Positions 33,784 to 44,238 of a stretch of DNA of 64,000 bases are shown in pieces. The notes beneath the pieces were generated by a model that was not told the origin of the DNA, ran no database searches, and saw only the letters and a program-made list of their open reading frames with translations. The DNA lies in the NCBI GenBank assembly GCA_015179125.1, contig WHVA01000452.1, positions 1 through 64,000 on the forward strand. The letters are read 5' to 3'. Source of the DNA: Gautieria morchelliformis (Eukaryota; Basidiomycota; Agaricomycetes; Gomphales; Gomphaceae). Position 1 is the first letter of the stretch; every line of letters begins with the position of its first letter. The position numbers and the translations under genes were made by a program.

Positions 33784-34523
33784 GCCGCCACCTTTCACCC
33801 AGCAGTCCTTTACATAATGACCCTTCTTGCTGGAATTTCGGCACTTGCCTTTCATTGCTTCTGAGTCATCTTTCCTGGGCCTGTGACATTGTTGCGCCTT
33901 AAGCGCCGTCTGCCGTGCTGAACCAGCTTTCCGTGCTCGGTCCTCATCGAGGACCTGGGCTATTAATATATCGGCTGTTGTTCCGGCTCCACTGGCATTT
34001 ACTGCCGTAATAAACGTCGACCAAGATTCTGGTAATGACGTCAGTAACGTGTTCGAAAATTGGGTGTCACTGATGTAATGTCCCTGCACATTCAGTTCCT
34101 GTTGAATGCCACGGAGCTTGCGTACGTGCTCCTCCATGTTCGCGCCGTCCTCGGCAAGCGTCCAGAAGAAATCTTGCCGGATATTTACGATCCCCATGGC
34201 TCCCTTAGACTCAAATATTGCTGTAAACTAGTCCATACTGCGAATGCAGACATTGTCTGATAGATGTAGACTAGTTGATCATCAGCGACTCTGAGGCAAA
34301 TGTCTTTTCTAGCTTTTTTATCCTTCTTTCTCCAATCATCAATTTCCTGCTGCTTGGCCGCAGTGATGTTGCAGGCATCTGCCGGTCTCAGTTCCATCTC
34401 CCTGCCAATAGCTAAGTCCCACAGATCCAAATCATTGAGTATCCACTCGAGCCGCCAGCACCACGCTGCGTGATTATCCCCATTCAAGGGATTGATCTTG
34501 TACGTGTTATTGCTACTCGACAT
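33784..34523 (-). pseudogene. Copia-C Gag
   Basis: The minus-strand start at 34523 begins MSSSNNTYKINPLNGDNHAAW, the N-terminal Gag segment of Copia elements. A frame change near 34190 leads into the body (EEHVRKLRGIQQELN, FSNTLLTSLPESWSTF). The zinc knuckle near 33835-33795 reads CRNSSKKGHYVKDCW: the second Cys of the CCHC pattern is Ser, so this finger is damaged. The family 1 LTR at 33061-33783 interrupts it right after the knuckle (WVKGGG). Unlike Copia-A and Copia-B, the Gag start here is about 75 bp past the primer-binding site. Confidence 0.82.
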
Positions 34524-34612
34524 TGTTGATCGGTATTGAGTTGGTGGAGTATAGAGTGTGATTAGGATAGGCTAGGTCTGTAGTAATTTAGTTATGGCCC
34601 GGGCCCATAACC

Positions 34613-34834
34613 TGTAGAACGAAGGAGTTATAATAGATTGTTATTCTACGATCTACTTGAGATCGTCTGTCTTTATATACTAAATACAATGCTCTTATAT
34701 TACTAATCCTTCAAGCTGATGCTGTGCCGATGCCGTGCCGGTGCACCAACATCCTGGGGTCAAGAGCGTTCTCGAATTCCCGGCTAAGTGCATGCCAGTT
34801 CTTCTCGGCCGTGTCATCGTCCCGATTACTAACA
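34613..34834 (-). repeat. Copia-C 5' LTR
   Basis: A 222-bp partner of 29633-29855. On the minus strand it is followed at once by GGTTATGGGCCCGGG, the primer-binding site. Confidence 0.9.
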
Positions 34835-35005
34835 ACCCATGCTTCGCACGGGGGTGTAGGTCAAACACATCAGCAAGGTCAAACACATTGGGTAAATCAA
34901 ACTTGGGATAAGTGAAACACGTTTGGATATGAAAATTTCATTCAGATAAGTAAAACTCATCTTATTGATTGAAAGTAGCTCTAAGTAACACATCAAGGTA
35001 GGTAA
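34835..35005 (+). repeat. Repeat D, copy 2
   Basis: It opens ACCCATGCTTCGCACGGGGG, a hairpin-forming edge, then GGTCAAACACATC-type repeats. It aligns with 23702-24298 minus the MITE. The left flank TAGGTGGAT lies at 29619-29627, before Copia-C. Confidence 0.6.
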
Positions 35006-35689
35006 TGTTATGGCCATGCTGCTTGACCAACTCTGGTACCTTCGCACCTCCTCCGACCCTATTCCACAACATCTGCACTTTGACCTTTTGATCCCCTTGT
35101 TCTTCCTATTCACATACTTCCCCTTATGACTCTATTCACCAGCCTTCTGTACTCGACCCTCAGCACAGCAAATCTGCAGCATCAGGAGTTCCATTTATTC
35201 TGCTATCAATTAGACCTACGTGCTCCTTGTTCTTTTGCCTATTGATCTTAGTTCCACCCTGCACCCCCTTGTACTTCCTCTTGTTCCACATTAGTTACTT
35301 ACTCCATTTATTGTAGTTGCTTTTGCTTGGACTGGAACTGCTTACCTCTACCTTCTAACATATTGTCTCAGCTCTTTGTATAAAACTCGGTCATGTATGC
35401 CTCTGTTCTGCAATGAGATAATCAACTTTGATATGTGACTCCCCTTGCACTGTCTCCTGCTCTTAGCACAGCAAGTACTTGCAAGGCCGGTATCTCTCTG
35501 ACCTCCATCTTCTGACTCAATTTCTGATCCAACTTAACTTGATTCTTGAACCCTTACCTACTTCAGTTACAATACTCAACCTCTTCCAACTTCCAATCTC
35601 CAATCTCCAAAATACTTAGGATGACAGTTGGGGGTGCAACATATAAGTTGAAGCTGCAGTCCTTTTATATCCAAACCTGACACATAACA
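35006..35689 (-). repeat. Solo LTR (family 2), minus orientation
   Basis: A 684-bp LTR with TGTTATGG...ACATAACA ends and a perfect target duplication GGTAA (35001-35005, 35690-35694). Reverse-complement blocks match the LTRs at 57026 and 60207, including the TTCAACTTATATGTTGC and TTTGTATAAAAC segments. Recombination between two LTRs would leave this solo form. Confidence 0.8.
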
Positions 35690-35734
35690 GGTAATGACTT
35701 GACACATTTCTCCCATGTCTGCATGTCTCGTACC

Positions 35735-35960
35735 TCACATGTAGTGTGTCCTCGCCTGTAGTGTGTCCTCACCTGTAGTGTGTCCTCGCCTGTAGTGTGT
35801 CCCCAAGTATAGCATGCATAGTGTGTCCCTTGCTGTAATGTGTCCCTTGTTTGCAGCGTGTCCCCTGAGTATAGCTTGTCCCCTGTGCATGGTGTGACCC
35901 TGTGAATAGCATGCATCCCCCAGTGTAGCATGTCCCCCAAGTGTAGTGTGTCCCCAATGT
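35735..35960. repeat. Minisatellite of ~17-bp units (GTAGTGTGTCC)
   Basis: More than ten imperfect units of the form CCTGTAGTGTGTCCTCG or AGTATAGCATGTCCCC. A related array is at 45310-45480. Both belong to the wider repeat D surroundings. Confidence 0.75.
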
Positions 35961-35984
35961 GGGCATTTTTGCTGCAGGACATAT

Positions 35985-36160
35985 GGAAAATTTTTGCATA
36001 TGCCCTTGTCACCAATTTATCAAATAGGAAGCTCAGCGAGCGATTCCAATGGAGTGGGGAGACAATTTCAAGGAAATCTTGCACCTCCACTGGAAGAGCT
36101 TTCATTCATGTCAATCCTATTTCACAAGATTCATGTCGTTTGTCGGACCCTGACGCCTTT
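35985..36160 (+). pseudogene. HARBI1-like transposase fragment
   Basis: The frame at about 36000-36075 encodes LSNRKLSERFQWSGETISR, closely like the helical DNA-binding segment (RFQHSGETI) of HARBI1-type nucleases of the PIF/Harbinger superfamily. After it the frame breaks; another phase continues for a short distance with no DDE residue visible. Only a fragment remains, with no inverted ends recognised. Confidence 0.6.
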
Positions 36161-36915
36161 CCCCGATTAGCTTGCGTTCCATCGCGACGGATGCCATGGT
36201 TCCACAACAATGCCAAGATCTGGATGACGACCTGGGAATTGAGTACGATACACCCGAACATAACATCCTCGAGAATAGTCCCCTGTGCAAACCGCTTGTG
36301 AAAGCTAGGAGATGACGGACCATCAACCTTTTCTGACGGTTTATAGACTCTAGACTCGACTTGATTCGGTATCGGTTGCAGGTTGTAGGCAGTATGTTTC
36401 GCTAACGCACTCAGATAGCAATGGATCCTCGCAGCGTTAAATCGGATTTTTGAATACTAAATCAGTTGCTGCAGGGCCAGCAGATATTGTGCTCGCTGAC
36501 ACCGCAAGCACCACACAACCAGCGTATTGCGCCAGACAGTAAAGCGCGTAAGAGGGAGATATCGAGTGAGTCCTCGTTTCCTGTCTGATCCTTGTCTTGC
36601 CACAGCTATTGACGCCTGTACGTTGCAATAATCAATCGTCTCCTCATCGACTAGACTCACCAGCACGATCGATCTCCCGCTGACTTGGGGATGGTGCCCT
36701 TGCCTTGGACTTGAATGCGGGTGGGTAAGATATGTGCACATTCAACCATAAATTGTGTACAAGATAGCAAAGGGGTCGCGACCAGACAAATGTACAAATA
36801 TGACATGGAACCATCGAGTGGGAACGAGGCGGCCGCTAGGAGTCGGAGTGAGTGAGAACGAGAAGTCGTTTGATACTACACTGCATTCTTCAGAATTCTG
36901 GCGACGGCTTTTGCC
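36161..36915. other. Unassigned stretch; right end shared with 9400-9600
   Basis: Positions 36750-36915 are the reverse complement of about 9400-9600, the 3' flank of the DUF6533-like gene. The remainder (36161-36750) shows no recognisable gene on either strand. Confidence 0.4.
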
Positions 36916-36916
36916 A

Positions 36917-38596
36917 TCAGGAGGTTGTGAGTACACTAGGTGACTCAACGTGGCTAGCAGACCGTCCCTGCGTGCGGATGTCTGACAGCAAATAGCTTGG
37001 AGTGTGACGGCTTTGATCCGTTAACATCTGTTCTCTGGAAGCCTGTTCAAACATGCTGAGAAGCAGACGACTGCCCATGGTGCAAGCTACTGCATACTCC
37101 CACCTTCGAAACCGTGCCATATATCGTCAGGTGTTCCTCGGAGGAATGATAAATGACCTACCCAACCGCCATTAGCACAAGGCCTTGAGGAGCAACGAAA
37201 AAGAGCAAGGTGTTTGTAAGCAGAGCAGCAAAGATACTGTGTGGAAGATCCCATCGTTATGGCATTGGAAAATCAATCAAGGATGAATGTAATGATGACC
37301 TGGCAAAATAGAGAACACTGCCAGTGCGATAACGTTAGAGCTTGCCACACTGCAGCACCAAACAAGACGACGATGAAAGCTTACCTTTCCTCAACGAGCA
37401 CTTTTAGTAACGGTGAACCATAATTGTATTTGTATGTTATCCATGCTTTGTAAAGCATGCAGGAGCATAGGACGATCTCCGTCACAGCTGACGCGGCAAA
37501 AGAAAGGCCAAACAAGGTCGACGTAGTAGGAGCATAGCAACCAGTTAAGCCGTCGATGGGGGAACTCCCACGCCTGCTCAGGCAATGAGAAATATGAGGA
37601 AGGATATAGAAACTGGTAATCTCACCAGGGAGGAGATAAAGCGCCCAAATGACTCCAACGACAACAAGTGTCACCAAACAGACACCAGCGAGGCCATAAA
37701 CGAGCCTTTTGTTGTTGTTATACACTGCATAAACCTGTGAAAGATATTACACCCCGCACAGCCATACATGAAATATCGAGGACACCCGGGCCATTAAAAT
37801 AACTATATGTTGGCGGTCTTAGTATAATTGAATGCCCTGGTTGAAGTATTCACCTTGAACGCTGACAATTAAAACGGTGACGCTGTGCCTACTCAATCAG
37901 ACAGAGTCGAGAGGCATTTTACCAAGAAATGACGTGCGATATAGCCTCCCACCAAAAGAAACCACCGCAACTGAAGGGATAAATGAATACTAATGATGTG
38001 ATGCAACACGTGGGACTTGCACTTACACCTATCAATAGGGTGTTCATAGTCGCATATTGCGGTAATATGAAGAAACTGCTAACCTTATTGGAGAGAGACC
38101 CATGAAATAATACTTAGTTTCATCATCGTCATGATTGTCGTTCACTTGTGAGAGACACATACGTACTGGTAACTGCTACGATAAGCGAGGAAAGCCCAAA
38201 GTAACGAGTCTACGGCGGGATGTGAGTAGTCTAGTTGGGTATGATCAATCTTAGGTAGTAGGTGCTGACCCATATAAACAATATCTTGCCAAATGAGCCG
38301 CGTGGCCGATTCCAAACACTCACGACCTGATCATGACAAACGTCAACTCGATGGAGAATCATGTATACCAGCACTAACTTCAGCATCAAATGTGATCGCT
38401 ATTTCGACATGAATGCACATTTTTAAATTATTGACATCAGACCCTTACCATGGTCGTATACCAGAAGAGCCAACGATGCCACCGTTGAATATTTGTTGGT
38501 GTTACTGGATCTAGAGTCAGAGATAGTTGAAGTTCTTGCACGTCTAGACTTGCTTGATTTCAAGGCTTCAATCAATAACTGCGGACTGAGAGACAT
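36917..38596 (-). pseudogene. DUF6533-like multi-pass membrane protein gene, copy 2
   Basis: This minus-strand copy is the better preserved of the two. The ATG at 38596 starts MSLSPQLLIEALKSSKS. Exon 1 ends in VASLALLVYDHG at a GTAAGG donor (about 38449). Further pieces: VWNRPRGSFGKILFIW (about 38320-38270), a hydrophobic LQWFLLVGGY segment (about 37970), then a long exon from an AG at about 37735 with YNNNKRLVYGLAGV, LVTLVVVGVIWALYLL, a GCYAP segment, FAASAVTEIVLCSCMLYKAW and SPLLKVLVEER (to 37382), then GTAAGC. The last exon has GSRLLLSMFEQAS (about 37080-37040). DUF6533-type proteins in Basidiomycota share this plan. Stops between some pieces, for example in the VVSVW-LIIPN stretch if read through, may be introns or damage, so I call it a probable pseudogene. 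Function is unknown. Confidence 0.62.
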
Positions 38597-38909
38597 TCTG
38601 GGTACACGGTAATGGGGGGTGGCTTGTAGTACACGGTGCACGACCTGACGGTGAGCCTTGATATATATCTCGCTTCCCGGCTTCTTTGAGGAACCACTGA
38701 CAGGTGGCGGCTGATTCAGATGGCAGGACTCAGCCCATCCATGGCCAATGTTTCGCGCTTTTAGTGATGTACATCGGGAACTAAGCCATATAACGAATCC
38801 ATATATCGCCATGCCATTCATAACTCTTCTGGCCAAGCGGGCTAGATTAATGTGACCCAATATACGGAGAACTGTCGAGAGCTTGAGCGAGGTGGCTACG
38901 CAGTTAGTA

Positions 38910-40351
38910 CATCACTAAAAGCGCGCTGTGATGGCGTCACCAGGTCACGTATGGCACGTGCGTCCATCCCGGCCCGTCATGTCGCCGGACGGGCATCTCC
39001 GGCATCTGGTACCATGAGCTGGCCATCACAGAGCAGGGATGGCTGCCGCATAGCCATGGTAGTGCATGCTGGCGTCCGATGTCCTGCCCGTGGTAATATG
39101 TCGGCGGCATCCACATGGCAGCCCGGCTACACAATGGTATGTTTATCCTATCCTTGCTTGTACTACTAATAAGACTGACTTATAGTAATCATCACGATGG
39201 TTTCATTGTCTTCCAACTCTGCTTCATCCACCGAGATATGATTGCATGTATTATTTATGCGTCTGCGTATATTTTCCGGGAAGTCATTTCAAACTCCGAT
39301 GTTCGAAACCTCAAAGGGATGCACGTGACCCTCTGAAGTATGTACGGAACCAAACAAACAACACTTGGCACCACCACAACCTCCTTCGTTGATATCCAAC
39401 TACCTGCTTCTTGTCGTCTTTGTGCTTGTTCTAGCTCTGTTTCTCCTTTTTGACCTTTTTCCGACATGCGTCACATTTCGCATCTCTTTGTCTGAGCTTG
39501 TCAGAACTTGACAAGTTCCAGACTTAGAATGGCGTAGATTGACGACTTGCTCTTGTGGAAGCCTGACTCATGGCAGATCTAAGGCTCCACTTGATTGCAA
39601 TTCATCCTAGATAGTAGTGACCTGACTAGGTACACGGTAGCTGTTGCCGGTGTAGACATGTGAGTTCTTAAAGTTGCGTGTTCTGCAGTATGGGTACTAC
39701 TGTACTGACCTATCAGCGGTGACAAAGCAGGTCTTGTGGAGGGCACCGGGGAGGCGGAGGGAGAAGGAGAGGGATACAAGGTAGATGCGGCACTCCTCCA
39801 TGGCAGACTTGGGGTTGTGGGAGGAGATGACGGTGAGTGGGGCCAGGGCATGGAGGTGTATGGGTGCAGGAAGGATGCAGAGGACGAGCAAGAGTTAGAG
39901 CATTGGCAGGGTGTCGAGAATGTGGAAGTGGGGCCATGCAGGAGGGGGAAATGGCGAGGGTGGTGACTGGAGGGGATGGCTGGAGGAGTATGCATAAATG
40001 ATGTCGAGGAGAGGGTCTATAAGGACTCCGATGTCGATAAGTACAATGTGGAGTGTATAATTGTGGATTTTATACAATTATATGAATGCATATTTGGAAC
40101 ATAGCATGCGTGCCATACCTTATATTATAATGTGCAACCAGTCTGGTATGAAGCAGCCAGCTTTGTGTGGTGCGGGCATGTCATGGGAATGATTGTTCCA
40201 TGATGGCAGCACTTGCATCACAATGACATTCCACCTCTGGTTGGTACCTGATGATTGGCGCACATTGCACCTCTTTTAGCCCTGTTACTGATGGTCATTA
40301 TCTGTTAGCACCATGGTCAGTGAAGGTCATACCTCCGCGGTTTTAGTGATG
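38910..40351. mobile_element. 1.44-kb TIR element with TA target duplication
   Basis: The ends CATCACTAAAAGCGCG and CGCGGTTTTAGTGATG form a 16-bp inverted pair with one mismatch, flanked by TA on both sides (38908-38909, 40352-40353). The plus-strand relative at about 7345-7375 has no insertion (TTAGTAGTCAT across the join, on its complement), which confirms the borders. A TA duplication suits the Tc1/mariner group, but no transposase is visible; the longest frames (about 140 codons at 39579-39995) are Pro/Ser-rich and unconvincing. It is probably non-autonomous. Confidence 0.7.
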
Positions 40352-40379
40352 TAGTCATCAGATTAGACAGATAGAACAT

Positions 40380-40660
40380 AACAGGTACATACACAACTAT
40401 GCCGAACTTACCATTCCCGGCAGGTTGGTGGTGGTGTATTCTAACTCAAACCTCGTTACTAATGGATATTCAAATTCCGAAGGGAGAGTACCCTCGATCT
40501 GCACCGCACGCTGTTGCGCGTTGTCACACAACGCGTGGCACCGTGGTTCACCACGTCCCATCGGACCTCGCTCACACCCAACGCCAAATTGGTGCACCCT
40601 CCAGTTCCACAAGGAACATCGTTGCCACTCGCTCCACCTCTCAGGTGAGTGATGTTATCA
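40380..40660 (-). other. Spliced-exon-like segment shared with 7200-7320
   Basis: Positions 40340-40445 are the reverse complement of 7258-7365, including TTNLPGM before a GTAAGT donor. The upstream part (40445-40640, minus strand) has an open frame of about 70 codons with no recognised domain. It may be the end of an exon from an unknown gene next to the DUF6533-like gene. Confidence 0.35.
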
Positions 40661-40749
40661 ACATTCAGCGCTGAGACTCACCTGCCTAACCTGCCCTTGG
40701 CCTCCCTGTACCCCGCCGTCCCTCCCCAAGTCACCTATAGGTTGGAAGC

Positions 40750-43191
40750 ATGTCGCCGCTAGTCAAGGTCATCCTTCTTATTCTCGCGGCAATCTCCAAA
40801 TCCGCCACCGACCAGGGCAGACCGAGTGCTTAGTAGGGGGACCATATTTGCTAAGGCCAATTATCGATTAGGAATACTTATGCCGGTTCGTCTGAATCCC
40901 GAAACGGTGAAGAAGTGCTGATATATGCATCCAGGTGGTAGGGATTGGGTCTATGATGATTGAGTGCACAATACTCCTAGCTCTATACTTTGGGAGCTCA
41001 CCGGCCTCACAAGCACTCGCCGCTGTCTGTGCCAACCCTCTTCCACCCTTGTCCACCATCTCCACACTGTCCCCCATGTTTACCTTGGCCCTTGGGATGT
41101 TGTGCACTGGTGCTCTCATTCGTTTGTGGTGTTTCAAGGCATTAGGAACCCTAGTCACATACCAGATTACCACCAGACCAGATCACAAGCTTATAACGTC
41201 AGGGCCATATGCTATTGTGCACCATCCAAGCTACACCAGGATGGTCCTCCTTTTTTTTTTTTTTTTTTAATCCGATTTTTCGTCTTTTGGGGCGGGGCCC
41301 TATGTAAGACGCTGCTACGGGTTGGTTGTGCTATCGAATCTTTACTTCTCTATCTCCGCTTGTGCTCCTTGGGCGAAGCCCTGGGCATGTCCATGCCTGC
41401 AGTGGCGGGGTGGATGGTGCGCTTTGCGTGCGGTGCGTTCCTTTTTGAGTTCCCTTATCTCTCTCTTCTGCTCTCCCTCCGCTGTCTCTCGCTCCTTGGT
41501 CCCAGCTGTCCCTCTCTATCCCCTTCCCTGTTTTCCTGCTTTGCTCTCGCTATCTCTCCTCCTCCCTCGCTCCTAATCTCCCATGGATCCCTTCGAAGCG
41601 TTTCGTTTAGTGTCCTGTATGTACCTGAATAGAGGTTTCATCGCCTTGGTTTTGCAAGCAGAGTGTTCACCGCTTTCGCCCCCCTCTTGAGCTCTCTCTC
41701 TAGCTCCTCGCGCGCGCTGCTGTACACTGGGCTGGGCACCTGAAAAGGGAATGGTGAACCGTCTCGTCGGCGCCCCTGCATTTCGCGCATGTTGGTGAGT
41801 CTGTCTTGCCGATTCTGTGAAGGTGCTTGTTGAGGGCTACATGGCCAGTTCTTATCTGGATGAGCAGGGTGGCTTGTCTGCGCGCCAGCCCGTCTGTCAG
41901 TCTTGCAAAGGCCGCGGATGGCATGGTCCTGTCGATCTTGTGTGCTGTGGCCGACCTTGGGGATCTGGTGAAGAGTTCTCTTGCTCTGCACTTGAGCTCT
42001 CTCTGGTGCTTCTGTAGCTCTGCTGATCTGCTTATTGGCATCAGTCCTCTGCACTCTATCGGGATAAACCTCTCTTCGCTACTGTCCCCCTTCGCTGCTT
42101 TTTTCGCCTCTTGGTCTGCCCTCTTGTTTCCCCGGATCCCTTTGTGTCCTGGTGTCCACCTCACGCAGACCGTGGTGCCTGGTTGTGCCGCCATGACTCC
42201 TTCTAGCTGTCTATGGAGAGCGTCAACTAGGTATTGGGAGGACATCTGTTTTTCCTTCCTCGTGGTTAGTATGGCCACTTGACTGTCCATACCTATCATG
42301 TATCTCCTGCTCCGTTTGCTGTTCAGCAACTTTGCACCCATCGCAGCCCCTACTAGCTCCGCCTCGAACACGGTATGCTCCTCCTCAGGGCCCAAGTAGA
42401 GTCAAACTGCGTGTTCTTCCCTCCCGTTTCTATATAGCACAGCTGCCGCGCCGACTCCTCCGTCAATATGGGACCCATCTGAGTATACTTGTACTTGATC
42501 CGTGTCATTGTTCAGCTCAGCGATGGCTTTCTTCTCATCCTCCAGGATTTGGATCTGGAAGGCCGGCGTCCATTTTGGCCCCCGTACTACTGTGTATATT
42601 TTCTCCATCTCTCTTGGCTTTAGCTGATAGGCGTGCAGGATCTCGTGCAGTGAGGTTCGGTGCCTTTTGACGTATCTCGAGGCGGCTCGGTTTATTCTTG
42701 GGGTCAATGGATGTGTATCGAGGAGGCACGTGAGCCTGGTGGCGGCTCTGTGTATGAGCTTGTCTACCAGCAAGTGAAATGGTAATAAGTTCGCGTGTGC
42801 ATCTAACATGTCACTCGCCGTGGTTCTCATGGCCCCGGTTATTGCGAGGGCTGCCTGTCTTTGTACTCTGGACAGCTTATTGATGTGGCCCTTCATGCCT
42901 TTGCTCCTCACGGTGCCTGGGACTAGAAACACGTCAGCGGGTCCTCCTGTTAACAGGTATGGCCTTAGCTGTCCACGGCCCACATGGCTATGTCAACGAG
43001 TGTGGCCTTATGTCCTTATGTCGACACCTGTGCAATGGGTCTTCCTTGGATGGGTGATGGGGATGGGATATGCAATGATATCTTTGTTGGGGTGTGACAG
43101 CTTCGAGGATGCCGCTCTCAAGAAGGAATTTGGTGTGATTTGGGAAGCTTATTGGCACTCATTTCCGTGTAGGTTTATTCCAAGGGTTGTT
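40750..43191 (+). pseudogene. Isoprenylcysteine carboxyl methyltransferase gene, broken by a LINE
   Basis: In eukaryotes this membrane enzyme methylates the C-terminal prenyl-cysteine of Ras, mating factors and similar proteins at the ER, using S-adenosylmethionine. A likely start at 40750 encodes MSPLVKVILLILAAIS. From about 40930 the frame reads VGIGSMMIECTILLAL, then IRLWCFKALGTLVTYQ and the cofactor-site motif GPYAIVHHPSYT (about 41203-41238). A LINE then interrupts it (41252-42939). After the target duplication the frame resumes (LLTGMALAVHGP, YVNECGLMS), is shifted by an 8-bp tandem duplication CCTTATGT (43006-43021), and ends with EDAALKKEFGVIWEAYW and RFIPRVV, the typical family C-terminus (stop 43189-43191). 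Intron positions before 40930 are unclear. Confidence 0.8.
41252..42939 (-). mobile_element. 5'-truncated LINE in the methyltransferase gene
   Basis: A minus-strand LINE of about 1.69 kb. Its 3' oligo(A) is the T-run at 41251-41268. A 9-bp target duplication GGTCCTCCT flanks it (41243-41251, 42940-42948). The coding part holds the RT C-terminus (KLSRVQRQAALAITG, LHEILHAY), RNase H (YSDGSHIDGGVG about 42480-42445, MDSQVAIL, TPGHKGIRGN) and a zinc finger (CAKCRGADETVHHSLFRCP, about 41800-41745). A stop or shift lies near 42400. It is closely related to the decayed LINE at 9601-11946. Truncation at the 5' end is usual for LINE insertion. Confidence 0.88.
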
Positions 43192-43737
43192 TGATTCGAT
43201 CATTTGTAAGTACCTTATGATCCAGGAGATTATTCTCATGCATGAAATGCCTATCTCACATCTGCATGAATACATTCTGGACTACTCGCGGCTCTTGCAT
43301 AACAGTTCTCAGGAAATTTGGCTACAGAAAAACTAGGGAATATCTGTATATTTGTCAACCAATGTCATTTCTCGATGAATTCACAAGTGAAGTGTCTCGA
43401 AATGCGTCTCCTAAATGCATCTCCTGAGTAACCAGGCCATGTCCTGCTTGTGACTCACAAGAATAAGAGCATGACCGTAAGAAGGATCGACACTACGGAT
43501 CAGTGCATAATGCACCCGCACTGAGGAGCTGTTCGTCAGTGATATGCGCTGTATATGAGTGACGGGCAGTACTCACCGCAGGACACATGGTGGGTGTCTA
43601 CCCTGCATTGGTGTTTGAGACTGTGAGATACAGGTCGGCCGTGGACAGCATGAGTCAGCATTGCCAAACGCTGGTGGCCAGTGCTGTTCACCGGCGATTA
43701 CCACCATTCAGCACCACACGGCACCAACCAGTACAAC
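43192..43737. other. Unassigned stretch
   Basis: No gene or repeat recognised. Short frames of 60-100 codons run into the repeat at 43738 and are unconvincing. Confidence 0.4.
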
Positions 43738-44015
43738 TCCCACTCACTCGAGGATCGAGGGATCTGGAGCATTATACAGATTGGTTCTTTCCTTATTACT
43801 GCTGTACTGTTGATCCCTCAAAGGCTCAGAAAACTGAGAAGGTTCAAAGAGATATCAAGACCCAAGGCCAAGACACAATGTAACCAACAGCTTCTATGAT
43901 CCATCCGCACACCCATCATCAGAGAAAAGCGGGTAGTCTATCGGCATCACATAGCGCTCTGTAGCACTTCATAGTGTCATAGAGCCAGCGATAGACTACT
44001 TTTTTTCTGATGATT
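43738..44015 (+). repeat. Low-copy repeat with long foldback, copy 2
   Basis: A direct copy of 6770-7055. The foldback arms (43914 onward: CATCATC, GTAGTCTATCG; then CGATAGACTAC at 43989-43999 and TGATGAT) are kept. Past 44015 the sequence jumps to a piece like 7258 (ATTTATTACACC) and then to repeat D. Confidence 0.5.
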
Positions 44016-44027
44016 TATTACACCAAT

Positions 44028-44200
44028 ATGGGTACCCGTGCTTTGCGCGGGGGTGTAGGTAAAACACATCGGTAATGTCAAACGCATTGGGGTAAATAAA
44101 ATGCATCATGTAAAATATATCCCCTTCTCATGTTTCCTATGTCCCCTTTATGTCATGTGCTCCCTGTGTGTATATCCTCAAAAGGCGTGATGATTATAAG
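44028..44200 (+). repeat. Repeat D, copy 3
   Basis: GGGTACCCGTGCTTTGCGCG and the following GGTAAAACACATC and GTCAAACGCATTG blocks match the start of repeat D at 23702 and 34835. In this copy no LTR element is inserted at the hairpin. Confidence 0.6.
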
Positions 44201-44238
44201 CATTTTCACCATATGGGGTGTTCATATATACCTATCAT

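Larger units (their letters stand above)
29633..34834 (-). mobile_element. Copia-C: complete but inactive Ty1/Copia element
   Basis: The element reads on the minus strand. LTRs of 223 bp (29633-29855) and 222 bp (34613-34834) have TG...CA ends, and a perfect target duplication ACCCA flanks it (29628-29632, 34835-34839). Inside the right (5') LTR is the Copia-type primer-binding site GGTTATGGGCCCGGG (minus strand, about 34612-34598). Gag, protease, integrase, RT and RNase H follow in order but are broken by several in-frame stops and by an LTR insertion at 33061-33783. It is a different lineage from Copia-A and Copia-B and landed in repeat D. Confidence 0.92.

Noticed and set aside
35735..35960. 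CRISPR-like array of short repeats
   Set aside because: Units are contiguous and imperfect with no unique spacers, and the genome is eukaryotic; this is a minisatellite.
39579..39995. Transposase in the TIR element
   Set aside because: The frame is Pro/Ser/Thr-rich with no DDE/D motif, and overlapping frames on both strands point to low-complexity DNA.
41251..41268. Simple homopolymer
   Set aside because: The T-run is the oligo(A) tail of the minus-strand LINE, supported by the 9-bp target duplication.
44028..44060. Helitron terminus at the repeat D hairpin
   Set aside because: A hairpin is present, but no CTRR end follows it and no TC start or Rep/helicase frame was found.
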